Below, piece after piece: positions 47,083 through 56,974 of a stretch of 64,000 nt of DNA. The DNA is taken from assembly GCA_018780035.1 (NCBI GenBank), contig JADMKE010000017.1:62001-126000 (forward strand), given 5' to 3'. The notes below the pieces were generated by a model that had not been told where the DNA came from, did not search any database, and saw nothing but the letters and a program-made list of their open reading frames with translations. This DNA is from Candidatus Sericytochromatia bacterium. GTDB taxonomy: Bacteria > Cyanobacteriota > Sericytochromatia > UBA7694. Numbering within the stretch: the first letter of the stretch is position 1; each line of letters begins with the position of its first letter. Made by a program: the position numbers and the translations under genes.

Positions 47083-48282
47083 CTCATAGCCCGTCAGTTC
47101 GACATACCCTTTGCCACTCAGTCCCGCCCCACTGACCTGCACAGCCCCTTCCCAATAGGCAAAACTCAGACGCAATTCCTGGTCTTTTTGCAAGGGTTGC
47201 AGCTCCAATTTGAGAGCGTATTTGGGCAGCGACAGGCGCCAGCCCGAAGGATAAACCACGCCGGTGTGGGGGCTTTGCCATTGGCCCAAGACCTCAATCT
47301 GAAAGTCGGAGGCCTGAAGGGCTGTTTTTTTCCCCTCTTTGTCAATCAAGCTGCCCGACGAGATCGGATCTTTGCGCTGGTCGCGCTCGTTGCTATTTTT
47401 GCCAGGGTCGCGGTTGCGCAATTGGTAGAGCATGAGTTCGCGCCCATCATCCAGTTGCAGCGAAAACCAGTCCCAGCCCACCTGTTGTTTGGACAAAACA
47501 CTGGTGCTCCACTCCCGATCGAGCCAGCTCTGGCCTTTCACAGCCCATTGCTCTCCCTTGAGCTTGAGGCTGCCTTCACTCTGTAAGCGCGTTTGCGAAT
47601 AATAATAGGAGGCATTGCCTGCCTGCGGGCTTTTCTGACTCAGCCCCGCTTGGCCATGCAAAACCACCGGCTTGCGGGAGCTGAGCTTTAAGCGCAGTTC
47701 AAAATCCTGATTCTGGGCCTGCAAAGCTGTGCTGCCATCGGGCAAAGTCTGTACCTGCCAGTTTTGTAGCCAGACCTTAAAGGGCTGGGCCTGTGCGCCC
47801 GCCAAGCCAAGACTGCCCCGCTGCCAGCGCTCTTGGGCATAAAACTGCTGGTTTTGCAGATCACTCAAAGCCAGATGGGCGAAATAAATCTGATGGGTGG
47901 CCCAGGCATTGTCTTTGCGGGCCAATCCGGGTTTGAGGCCGCGCCGAAAAAAGGTCAATTGGTAGCCAAAATCGCGCCCCGCAGACGTGCTGAGGTGGCC
48001 GGTATAATACCACCACTCGGTTTGAAAATCCGGATGTGGGCCCGCATCCTGGGGAAAGACAAAGGGCCGGGGTTTGAGGGCACGGGCAAAGCCGAGACTG
48101 CCACTTTGGCTCGAAAGCGCCTCAATCGCACTGATCTTCGCACTCGCCCGGTGCTGTGCATCAGGGGGCAGACAGGCCGACAAGCAAAGGAACAAACCAG
48201 CCAAGTACCAAAAGAGACGCGGATAAGCGAAGACGTATTTGCGCATGACTGTATTAGAAGCGCGGAAAGACCTGAGCGTCAA
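47062..48282 (-). CDS. AttH/CrtC-like lipocalin-fold lipoprotein
   Basis: HPDFQTEWWYYTGHLSTSAGRDFGYQLTFFRRG; lipobox LSAC; DREWSTSVL. Confidence 0.85.
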   Translation of the reverse strand: MTLRSFRASNTVMRKYVFAYPRLFWYLAGLFLCLSACLPPDAQHRASAKISAIEALSSQSGSLGFARALKPRPFVFPQDAGPHPDFQTEWWYYTGHLSTSAGRDFGYQLTFFRRGLKPGLARKDNAWATHQIYFAHLALSDLQNQQFYAQERWQRGSLGLAGAQAQPFKVWLQNWQVQTLPDGSTALQAQNQDFELRLKLSSRKPVVLHGQAGLSQKSPQAGNASYYYSQTRLQSEGSLKLKGEQWAVKGQSWLDREWSTSVLSKQQVGWDWFSLQLDDGRELMLYQLRNRDPGKNSNERDQRKDPISSGSLIDKEGKKTALQASDFQIEVLGQWQSPHTGVVYPSGWRLSLPKYALKLELQPLQKDQELRLSFAYWEGAVQVSGAGLSGKGYVELTGYEHRFGAK

Positions 48283-48388
48283 GGGCGATGATTTTCATTT
48301 GCTTTTGCGAAGTGACCTGAGTCTTGAATAACAGACAAGCCCTGCGAATCCTCTCTCCCCTCCGGGCAGGCTGTGTTAAATTAGAGGC

Positions 48389-48754
48389 ATGATTACAGTA
48401 ACGCGCGAAGTTATCTCTTCTACCGCCCATCAATTGCGCGGTGTTGGCTGCCCGGAATCCCGTGGCTGTCTCAATATGCATGGCCACAATTGGCGCATCC
48501 GGGTCAGTTTAAGTGGTTCTGAGCTCGATCAAAACGGCATGTTAATGGATTTTTCACTGGTCAAACGGGTGCTGATGGAGTTTGACCACAGCTGTTTAAA
48601 CGAACACGCCTATTTCCAAACCCACAACCCCACAGCCGAAGAACTGGCCCGCTATTTCTTTGAAAAGCTACAGGATTTTCAGCCCGGCATTCGCTGCAAT
48701 TGGGTCCGCATTTGGGAAACCGAAAATTGTATGGTGGAGTGGAACGCTGATTGA
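48389..48754 (+). CDS. queD: 6-carboxytetrahydropterin synthase
   Basis: CLNMHGHNWRIRV (CxxxHGH), DFSLVKRVL, NPTAEELARYFFEKL. Confidence 0.92.
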   Translation: MITVTREVISSTAHQLRGVGCPESRGCLNMHGHNWRIRVSLSGSELDQNGMLMDFSLVKRVLMEFDHSCLNEHAYFQTHNPTAEELARYFFEKLQDFQPGIRCNWVRIWETENCMVEWNAD

Positions 48755-49887
48755 AACTGCGCAATCCGATCTGGGTCTTGAGTTTGATCCTCGCTACCCA
48801 TTTGGGAGCGGGCCCTCCTTTGCCAGCATCTCAGGCTGCTGAGCGCCCCCGGATTGCCTTTTTTATGCCCCGCAACGATGTCTTTTGGAAGTTTGCGGGT
48901 GGCTTTGCCAAAGCTGTGGGCGAAGATTTGCCCGTCGACCTCACCATCTATCCTGGCAAAAACGACTCAGCCGATTACCTTGCCACGATCCGCAAAAGCC
49001 TTGAGAGCAAGACCCCGCCCGATGGCATTTTATTTAAGAACTTCAGCAATACCGGCCCCGAAATTATTCGTTTGGCTGAGCAACACAAGGTCTTTGCCCT
49101 CAATGTGGACGAAGCCTTAAGCGAAGAAGATGGGGTTAAAATGGGCAAACCCCGTGAAAAATTTCGCTATTGGGTCGGGCAAATCACCAGCGACGACGAA
49201 GAGGCCGGCTACAATCTTGCCAATCAATTGATTGACGCCGCCAAAGCCAAAGGGCTGGTCGACAAACAGGGCCGGGTGCAATTGGTGGCGATTGCAGGCA
49301 ACCCTTACGAAGGCACCTCCAGCGATCGCATTGCTGGGCTGCAAATTGCTTTGGCTCAACGCAAAGACGCCCTCTTAAACGAAGTGGTTGCGGCTTATTG
49401 GAAAGAACCCCGCGGCCATGAGCGCTTGCGCGAGGTTCTGCACCGCTATCCCGAAACCCGTGTGATTTGGGCAACCAACGATGGGATGCCACTCGGAGCC
49501 AGTCGCGAAGCCCGCAAAATGGGATTCAAACCCAATCAGAATCTGCTATTGGGAGGTATTGGCACCGTCGGAGAAGGCATGAAATCGCTGATCGATGGCG
49601 ATGTTACCCTCTCTGCTGGGGGCAATTATATGGCTGGAGGCTGGGGCGTGATTCTGATGTTTGACTATTTAAACGGACTGGACTTTGCCACCGAATCGGC
49701 CGTCATGCGCATCAGCCTCCATCTGTTTAACAAAGAAAAAATGGCCAGATATGTCAATAAATTGGGCTATGGCGCTTGGGGGCCAGTGGATTTCTCGCGT
49801 TTTTCCAAAGTGCAAAACCCGCAATTGCTCAAATACCCCTTTGGTTTTCCAGTCATGTTGAGCCAATTGGAATCCGCAGCCGATTAA
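48751..49887 (+). CDS. Type-1 periplasmic sugar-binding-like protein
   Basis: Signal peptide; IAFFMPRNDVFWKFAGGFAKAV; VIWATNDGMPLGASREARKMG. Confidence 0.75.
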   Translation: MKLRNPIWVLSLILATHLGAGPPLPASQAAERPRIAFFMPRNDVFWKFAGGFAKAVGEDLPVDLTIYPGKNDSADYLATIRKSLESKTPPDGILFKNFSNTGPEIIRLAEQHKVFALNVDEALSEEDGVKMGKPREKFRYWVGQITSDDEEAGYNLANQLIDAAKAKGLVDKQGRVQLVAIAGNPYEGTSSDRIAGLQIALAQRKDALLNEVVAAYWKEPRGHERLREVLHRYPETRVIWATNDGMPLGASREARKMGFKPNQNLLLGGIGTVGEGMKSLIDGDVTLSAGGNYMAGGWGVILMFDYLNGLDFATESAVMRISLHLFNKEKMARYVNKLGYGAWGPVDFSRFSKVQNPQLLKYPFGFPVMLSQLESAAD

Positions 49888-51692
49888 AGTGCTGTAGCAC
49901 GCTCCGAGGCACAATAATCCCGCCAGATCTGGCGGTACGCGCCTTCCAATTCACGGGCATAAGCCGGGCCATCGCAGACCGCCGAAGCCACCACTTTTTG
50001 CCGCAATTGGCTGCGCCATCTTTGGATTTCCTGCGGTTGCAAAGCCAATTCAACGGCCGTTTTAAAGTAGTCTTCGGGGCTTTTGCAGCTCCAATGGTTC
50101 AGCGCCAAGGCACTTAAAACACTTTCACCCACGCGCCGCTCACCGGCCAAAGAAATCACGGGAACCCCCATCCAGAGGGCCTCAAAACTGGTTAAGCCGC
50201 CATTGTAGGGAAAGGGGTCCAGGGCAATATCCACTTGGCCATAGAAAAAGGGCAAATGGGGGTGGTCGATTTCTGCTCCCTGCAAGCGAATCCGATCAGG
50301 GCCCAAGCCCTGACGGAAAAAGAAGCTCTGCAAATCTGCCCGCAGCAAATGGTCATCGAGAGAGGGGGTTTTGAGATAGAGCCGCGAGCGGGGAACAGCC
50401 TTTAAAATTTCACACCAGAGCAACAGGGTCGAACCTGAGAGCTTGTTGATCGAATTGGAACAGCCAAAGGTCACATAACCATTGTCCAAACAGGGAGCTT
50501 CGCCACTCTCATAGGGAATTTCAGGCAGGGTCCAGTGCAAAAAGCAGGAAGTCATCCAGACTTTTTCGGGATAGAGCTGGGCGATTTCTGGCGGGCTTAA
50601 AATGGGGTCGCTGAAAAGATAGTCTGCCACTTCCAGGCCCGAAGTAAATGGCGGATTTGCGCCACCCAAAACAAGCAGAGGAGCAGGCTTGCGGGCCAAA
50701 AGGGAGAGACGACCGGGGTTGATCAGTCCACTGAGATCCACCAAGATATCCAGTTGATCCTGGGCAAATTGCTCCCAGAGCTCTTGGTTGGTTAAATGAT
50801 GGCTGTTTCGCCAATTCTGAAAATACCCCTGTAAGACCTCGACCACAGGGCCTGTCGATGCCGCACTGTCGTTATAGGCATAGAAGTCAAAGGTCGCATT
50901 GTCTTGGCTCTGAAAGAGCAGGGCATAGAGCTGGTAAAACGAATCTGAACTCAGTTCATTCGAGAGATAACCCACCCGCAATCGGCGTTCGGGATTGAGA
51001 TCGCGCGGCGGCAGATTTTGGGCATAATGAGGCGCAGCGTGGCGCTTGGCAAAATCGCGAATCGCCCCCATCAGGGTTGGGGTATCCAGCTCTTCGCGGC
51101 AGAAAAAACTGAAAATTTGCAAACCCTCGACACGTGGAATCCATTTTTGCAGAAAGATCTGAGATTCGGCTGGTAAATTGAGATACCAAGGACTTTTGAG
51201 CAGGTCCGGATCGAGAAACAATTCACAGCTTTGAATCACGGCGCGGGTGTCTCCGCAAAGCGTCAATTGCTCTAACAACCAGGGCAGAGAGAGCAAATAA
51301 TCTGGGCGCAGGGCAAAGGCTTTTTGAAAAGCCTGTACGGCGAGGGTGTGTTGGCGCTGTATCCGAGCAACCTCACCACTGCGGTACCACGCTTCGAAAA
51401 AATCCGGTTGCATTTCGCAAGCCGCGGCGTAACAGGCGGCAGCCAATTCCCATTGACTGAGCTGTTCAAGCATATAACCCAAATTGTAGCGAATCGGCGC
51501 AGAACCAGGCAGCTTTTTGGCGCCCTCTTGCAGCAATTTGATCGCCTCTTTCTGTTCCCCCGCTTGAAAGAGGGTATTGCCCACTTGCAGCCACCCATCT
51601 TCGCGATCGGGGGCCCGGCGCAAGGTCTCCCAAAGCGCTGAGATACGTGCTGCGTCTAAAGTAGGGGGAGAGGGGGGGGCTGTTTCAAACAT
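49884..51692 (-). CDS. TPR plus O-GlcNAc transferase-like (GT41/SPINDLY-type) protein
   Basis: RRLRVGYLSNELSSDSF, VTFGCSNSINKLSGSTLLLW, DIALDPFPYNGGLTSFEALWMGVPVISLAGERRVGES. Confidence 0.9.
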   Translation of the reverse strand: MFETAPPSPPTLDAARISALWETLRRAPDREDGWLQVGNTLFQAGEQKEAIKLLQEGAKKLPGSAPIRYNLGYMLEQLSQWELAAACYAAACEMQPDFFEAWYRSGEVARIQRQHTLAVQAFQKAFALRPDYLLSLPWLLEQLTLCGDTRAVIQSCELFLDPDLLKSPWYLNLPAESQIFLQKWIPRVEGLQIFSFFCREELDTPTLMGAIRDFAKRHAAPHYAQNLPPRDLNPERRLRVGYLSNELSSDSFYQLYALLFQSQDNATFDFYAYNDSAASTGPVVEVLQGYFQNWRNSHHLTNQELWEQFAQDQLDILVDLSGLINPGRLSLLARKPAPLLVLGGANPPFTSGLEVADYLFSDPILSPPEIAQLYPEKVWMTSCFLHWTLPEIPYESGEAPCLDNGYVTFGCSNSINKLSGSTLLLWCEILKAVPRSRLYLKTPSLDDHLLRADLQSFFFRQGLGPDRIRLQGAEIDHPHLPFFYGQVDIALDPFPYNGGLTSFEALWMGVPVISLAGERRVGESVLSALALNHWSCKSPEDYFKTAVELALQPQEIQRWRSQLRQKVVASAVCDGPAYARELEGAYRQIWRDYCASERATAL

Positions 51693-51707
51693 GGGTGTAT
51701 CGAGAAC

Positions 51708-52346
51708 TTAAGACGTGCTGCGTTTGAGGTCGCAGTCCTGAAGACTCATCAGCTTCAAAGACGAAACCGGATAGGGTTCAGCCCCGCTCTTGCGATCCCC
51801 TTGCAGGCTATAAGAGGTCAACTCCACTTTGAGCAGATTGCCATCGAGACGTTGGTGGCGACCATGAATCAGGGTTGGACCCACTGTAAAGGCCTCCAAA
51901 ATGAGGCCTCCGTTAATGCTAAAATTGTCGAGCAAAATCCCATTATTTTCGTCAATCAGCCAATGGCCTTTGGCCGCATCAACAGGCTTGAGCAGATAGT
52001 CCCGCACCTGTTTTTCGCCCGAAATATATTCAATTTTCCACTGCCAGCGTTGATTCGTTTGGGGCAATATGGTGAGATTCATTTGCACAGGGGCATACGT
52101 CTGTTTGCCTCCGGGGCCGGTATTGCTGCAATTGCCTCGCCACACCCCCTGCCAATCTTCGGGAAAACGAAAAGCTGAACGCGTGCTGTTGGCATTTAAT
52201 AATTGGGTCTGGGCCAAAGCTGGAGAATGGCCCGAAGCAGGAGGCAGTCCTTGCGCACTCAAGACAGCAGAGCCCTGACAACCCGATAGACTTAAATACG
52301 GGGTCAAACACAGGCTTAAACACACCAATAAACGGGCTTTTAACAT
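51708..52346 (-). CDS. Hypothetical lipoprotein
   Basis: Lipobox LSGC; no recognised domain. Confidence 0.55.
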   Translation of the reverse strand: MLKARLLVCLSLCLTPYLSLSGCQGSAVLSAQGLPPASGHSPALAQTQLLNANSTRSAFRFPEDWQGVWRGNCSNTGPGGKQTYAPVQMNLTILPQTNQRWQWKIEYISGEKQVRDYLLKPVDAAKGHWLIDENNGILLDNFSINGGLILEAFTVGPTLIHGRHQRLDGNLLKVELTSYSLQGDRKSGAEPYPVSSLKLMSLQDCDLKRSTS

Positions 52347-52416
52347 CTCAATTCTGCTCCTTGAGCCAGCTTACCATATTTGCGCTGGTTTTCCCAGCCG
52401 GGCCGACAAAAAGTCA

Positions 52417-52456
52417 AAAGCCCGGCGAAACGGGGGGAGGTGTTTCGCCGGGCTTT
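52417..52456 (-). terminator. Hairpin terminator after the minus-strand kinase genes
   Basis: Perfect 15-bp stem AAAGCCCGGCGAAAC / GTTTCGCCGGGCTTT with 10-nt loop; T-run follows on the minus strand (TGACTTTTTG). Confidence 0.75.
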
Positions 52457-52542
52457 GCTCCTCATTTGAGGATAAATTAAGTATAAACGGCATAAGCCCC
52501 CTCCGTTCAGGGCCCGCTCACACCCCCACTGTGATTTTGCTC

Positions 52543-54747
52543 TCAGTCGGAGGATTGCAGCAGGGTCTTGAGATCCACATGTGCCAAAAGTCGCCAGCCC
52601 TGGTGAAGTGGTTGCCAGGCGTATAATTGATCCTCATTTTCGCGAAATCCAGGCGTCTGCATGTCCATGGTTTGTGGCTTAAAATCCGTACCCAAAGGCG
52701 GGGCTTCTGGGCTGCGCAGCCATTCTTGGCCCTCGGGCCCCAAGAGGTAAAGACCTTTGAGTGCAGGCATGTCAGCTGGCGGTTTTAAACGCTTTTGCAG
52801 ATCCTGTTCTTGCAAATCCACAAAGGCCAAACCCAAAATTTTTGCGAAGGTTTGCAAGCGCAAACTGAGGCGAAAAAGTGGTTCTCCTTTGAGTTTAGTC
52901 CATTGTATTTGAGGGCTTTTGAGGCTCTTTTGATACCAATCGCTGCTGCGCCAATCGGTCTCATTGAGCTTTTGGCCCGGATAGACAACACTGAGTCCGT
53001 TTGCCAAAACCAAGCCGGTGCGGGTCAAGGGCGTTTCCTGCTTGTTCAAGAGCCTGTCGGCAAGCGCAGGACTGGGAAAAGGCTGCCCATAATTCACACT
53101 TTCGATCAGCGTTTGGCGGTAAATGCCGTGAAGCGGTGTCAAATGGGAAATGTCTTTGATAAATTGTTGTGGATTCCCCAAATAGACAGGAGATTTAAAG
53201 TCTGGTTTATTGTCTGATTTAGACGCTTGTTGCCAGACCACCTGTGAAATTTCCTCTGCAGTTCCGGCATAGCCCTCATTCAGGGCCGCGATGGCAGGAG
53301 CAGACAGCCCTTCAAGCAGGGCCTCTTTTTCCATCATTGATCGGCGCAGATCTTGACTCAAGCGGGCCACTTGATTTAAAAGCGGGGTAATTTTTTGTTC
53401 GCGGGCTTGAATCTTTAAAAGGGTTTGCTGTTGAATAAAAATGCTCAAGCTCAAGCCGAGCAGGCAGAGCACAAACAGGCCCAGACCCAAGCTCAATGTG
53501 GCTTGGCGGTGATAGCCCATCCAGCGCAGCAATTTTTGCAAAGCAGAATCTGGGCGGGCCAACACAGCTTCGCCACGCAAATAGCGGCGCAGATCTTCTG
53601 CCAATTCTCGCACAGACGGATAGCGTTCACTGGGATTGAGTCGGGTCGCTTTGGCGATAATTGCCCGCAGCTCTGCCGGTATGCGTTTGCCGGGCAACGG
53701 CTCCAACTGAGCTTTGAGCACTTTTTGCAGCAGTTCAAGCGAACTTTTGGCCTCAAAGGCCGGTTTGAGACAGACCAATTCATAGAGAATCAGGCCCAGG
53801 CTAAACTGATCGCTGCGGCCATCCAATTCACGGCTGCGCCCAGCAGCCTGCTGGGGAGACATATAACGCGGGGTTCCCAGCACTTCTCCTATTTGGGTTC
53901 GCTCCATCAAAGGCTCCCCCTGATCAGGGGCAATTTTTTCGGCCAATTCATTGTCGAGATCTTCATCGGGATCTTGGATGCGCCTTGCGATTCCCCAATC
54001 CATCACATAGACCTCATTAAAGGGTCCGATCATGATATTTGCGGGTTTGAGGTCGCGATGAATCACCCCACGGCTGTGGGCATAGTCCAGCGCGTCGCAG
54101 ACCTTGAGAAAATGCTCCAGGCGCTTGGAAAGGCTGTATTCTTCGCTGCGGCTTTCGCTCGAAGGGTCTGATGTATCTGATTTGTCTGATTTGCCGTGAA
54201 TCAGGCGGGCTTCGCGGATCAGGTCTTTGAGGGTCTTGCCCTGAATCAGCTTCATGGCATAGGCCAGATTGCCATCACTTTCTACTTCCAGTCCATAGAT
54301 GGGCACAATGCCTGGATGATCCAATTGGGCCGTGATTTGGGCCTCGGTTAAAAAACGTGAGAGCACCTGGGGGTGTTGGGCCAGTTCGGAGCGAATGTGT
54401 TTAACTGCCACTTTGCGCTTTAAATTGCGGTCTTTCATCAGGACAATATGCCCAACTGAGCCGATACCCACTTCTCCCAGGGCCTCATACCGACTTTGCG
54501 CTTGGCCAGCACTCAGCAGCTCTTTGGGCAAGAGGGTGTCTGAAGGTGCCTCAGGGACAGGCCAATGGCTCAATTCCAATTGATCGGTGCCTTTGCGCAG
54601 CAATGCTTCATCGACCAAATTTCGCTTGCGCAACCAGGTCAAAAAATCGGATCCAGCGGGTTCTGTGCGCAAAAATTCGGCCTGCAGGGTATCCCATTGA
54701 GACGCGACAGCCGGTGGCAAGCGGCGGCGTAATTTTTCGAGATCCAT
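52543..54747 (-). CDS. Ser/Thr protein kinase with TM helix and Cache-like extracytoplasmic region
   Basis: VAVKHIRSEL, VIHRDLKPANIMIG, VMDWGIA, GTPRYMSPQQ. Start at ATG 54747 overlaps the upstream stop. Confidence 0.85.
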   Translation of the reverse strand: MDLEKLRRRLPPAVASQWDTLQAEFLRTEPAGSDFLTWLRKRNLVDEALLRKGTDQLELSHWPVPEAPSDTLLPKELLSAGQAQSRYEALGEVGIGSVGHIVLMKDRNLKRKVAVKHIRSELAQHPQVLSRFLTEAQITAQLDHPGIVPIYGLEVESDGNLAYAMKLIQGKTLKDLIREARLIHGKSDKSDTSDPSSESRSEEYSLSKRLEHFLKVCDALDYAHSRGVIHRDLKPANIMIGPFNEVYVMDWGIARRIQDPDEDLDNELAEKIAPDQGEPLMERTQIGEVLGTPRYMSPQQAAGRSRELDGRSDQFSLGLILYELVCLKPAFEAKSSLELLQKVLKAQLEPLPGKRIPAELRAIIAKATRLNPSERYPSVRELAEDLRRYLRGEAVLARPDSALQKLLRWMGYHRQATLSLGLGLFVLCLLGLSLSIFIQQQTLLKIQAREQKITPLLNQVARLSQDLRRSMMEKEALLEGLSAPAIAALNEGYAGTAEEISQVVWQQASKSDNKPDFKSPVYLGNPQQFIKDISHLTPLHGIYRQTLIESVNYGQPFPSPALADRLLNKQETPLTRTGLVLANGLSVVYPGQKLNETDWRSSDWYQKSLKSPQIQWTKLKGEPLFRLSLRLQTFAKILGLAFVDLQEQDLQKRLKPPADMPALKGLYLLGPEGQEWLRSPEAPPLGTDFKPQTMDMQTPGFRENEDQLYAWQPLHQGWRLLAHVDLKTLLQSSD

Positions 54748-56912
54748 CAGGGTTTTGCCTCGCTGTTTAAGAGGGCTTCGCGGTCGGCTTTGACCACATA
54801 ACTCCAACCGGTGGAATCCAGGCGCGAAAAGGCGTAGAGGGTTTTTCCGCCATCGACGACACGAAAGCCGCTCTCTTTTTTGAGAATGGCCGCGCGGACC
54901 TCGGCCTGTTCAAAATTGGGCAATTTCAGATCGGGAAAAATTTTGCCCGGAAACGAGCGGTTGCGCTGTTCGGAATGCACCACCACCCGGCCCGCGTCGT
55001 CGACCAGATAGGTTTGACGCACAGCCGGCACATCAGCCAAAGCGAGCAGCGAGTTGATCAAATAGTCGAACTTCATTTCCAAGGTGGCGGTACCCAAAAA
55101 CTGTTTTTGGCTGTCGTAAAGGCCCATCGAACAGGGCAAAATCATGCCCATGCCCGCCCCGTCGATATACGGATTGCCCCAGTATTTGCCCCATTTATGA
55201 TCAGCCAAGCGGTAATAGGGACGGGTGCGGGGATCATACCGCTCTTCGTAATGGCCTTTGCCGGGATAATAGACCAATGCCCCCTCCTGTAAAACAACAG
55301 TGGCCCAGACAATCGGCCCGCCCTTTTCGGCGATCAATTGGCGCTGTTGAGCATAACTTTGAGGCATCTCTTGGCCCGCACTGCGCAGCAAGAGACGTTT
55401 AAACGATTGACGCATGGGCAAGATCTGGCGCATACGTGGAGCCAATTGGGCCTCGGATTCGTTATAGGCAATGGCCCAGATCGGAAAATCAATGCTGGTA
55501 GGGCCGCCATAATAGTCAGAATGCGCCAGATCTGGTGGTTGAAAGGTTTTGTTGACGTAATAGGTTTCAGAACTGGCAGGGCCTTTGCTGAGATAATAGA
55601 CCAAGGTTTTGCTCAGCCCTTCGAGCCAGCTTTCGACCTGCAAAAAATGGCGATCAATCGATTGACTGTGGGTGGAGACAGCACTGAGAAATTGATTCAA
55701 TTTTTGTTCACGCAAACGCGAAGTGAGCAGGGATTGCTGGCGGTGCATGAGTAAACCCGCACTGATAGAAGCACTCAGCCCCAAAAACACCAAGAGCCCG
55801 ATCAAGATCGCCGGGCGGTGTTTAAACACCCAGCGTTGGATTTTGTCGTTCATGACCTCGGGGGCGGCCAGCACTGGTTCGTCTTTGAGAAAGGCGCGCA
55901 AGTCGCCTGCCAACCCATTGAGATCCGCATAGCGCTGCGCGGGGTTGAGCGCGGTGGCTTTGTCGATAATCGCTTTGAGCGCCCGTGGCAAAGGTGGCGA
56001 ATTGAGTGGCGCATGCATAGTTTGGCGCTGACCTTTGCGGGCCTGATCGAGCACCCGCTCGGCACTTTCACCGTGATAAGCCGGTGCCAAACAGAGTATT
56101 TCCTGGAGAATCAGGCCCAGGCTGTATTGGTCAGAGCGAATATCGAGTTCGCTGTAACGCCCCTGGGCCTGCTCGGGGGAAAGATAGCGGGGGGTGCCCA
56201 GCACAGGGCCATCTTGGGTGCGCTCCAGATCAGTCCCAATCGGCAGTGTCGGCAATTCCACCTGGTTTTCAAAGCTCTGGGTTTGGGTCAGCAAACAGGC
56301 GATTCCCCAATCCATCACATAGACTTCGTGAAAGCGACCGATCATGATATTCGCAGGTTTTAAGTCACGGTGTATGACACCGCGGCTGTGAGCATAAGCC
56401 AGGGCATCGCAGACCTTGAGAAAATGTTCCAAAAAAGTGGACAAACTGAGGTGTTCGGGAATGTTTTTACTGCGAAAGCGCGCTCGGCGGGCTTCTTCGA
56501 TCAGATCGCGCAGATTTTGCCCTTGCACATGTTTCATCGCCACCATCAGCCCTTCGGGACTGGCTTCCAATTGGTAAATCGGCACAATATGGGGGTGATT
56601 GAGCTGGGCTGTGATTTGGGCTTCGTTGAGAAAGCGGGTGAGTTTTTTTTTGTCTTGCAATTGCGCCTGAGTCAGGCGTTTGAGCGCCACTTGCCGTTGC
56701 AAACGCAGCTCTTTGGCCAGTACCACCTCGGCACTGGGACCGCTGCTGAGGTTTTCCAAAATCTGGTAAGCCGGGGATTTTTGCCAACGGGCCTGCAATT
56801 CGGCAAAGGCCTCAGAACCGGCCAAAGGGGGCAGGGTGCTCTCCAAATCATCAATGCCGGTTAATTCAATTTCTTCCTGAAAATCGGGGCTCTGCACAGG
56901 TAACTCTCTCAT
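54747..56912 (-). CDS. Ser/Thr protein kinase with TM helix and Cache-like extracytoplasmic domain
   Basis: VALKRLTQAQL, VIHRDLKPANIMIG, VMDWGIA, GTPRYLSPEQ; DPRTRPYYR...YIDGAGMGMIL Cache-like. Confidence 0.88.
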   Translation of the reverse strand: MRELPVQSPDFQEEIELTGIDDLESTLPPLAGSEAFAELQARWQKSPAYQILENLSSGPSAEVVLAKELRLQRQVALKRLTQAQLQDKKKLTRFLNEAQITAQLNHPHIVPIYQLEASPEGLMVAMKHVQGQNLRDLIEEARRARFRSKNIPEHLSLSTFLEHFLKVCDALAYAHSRGVIHRDLKPANIMIGRFHEVYVMDWGIACLLTQTQSFENQVELPTLPIGTDLERTQDGPVLGTPRYLSPEQAQGRYSELDIRSDQYSLGLILQEILCLAPAYHGESAERVLDQARKGQRQTMHAPLNSPPLPRALKAIIDKATALNPAQRYADLNGLAGDLRAFLKDEPVLAAPEVMNDKIQRWVFKHRPAILIGLLVFLGLSASISAGLLMHRQQSLLTSRLREQKLNQFLSAVSTHSQSIDRHFLQVESWLEGLSKTLVYYLSKGPASSETYYVNKTFQPPDLAHSDYYGGPTSIDFPIWAIAYNESEAQLAPRMRQILPMRQSFKRLLLRSAGQEMPQSYAQQRQLIAEKGGPIVWATVVLQEGALVYYPGKGHYEERYDPRTRPYYRLADHKWGKYWGNPYIDGAGMGMILPCSMGLYDSQKQFLGTATLEMKFDYLINSLLALADVPAVRQTYLVDDAGRVVVHSEQRNRSFPGKIFPDLKLPNFEQAEVRAAILKKESGFRVVDGGKTLYAFSRLDSTGWSYVVKADREALLNSEAKP

Positions 56913-56974
56913 ACAGCTTGCATTGGGACTTGATCATGATACCAAATGCCAGCAGAGATGCTAAACCACAGTAC

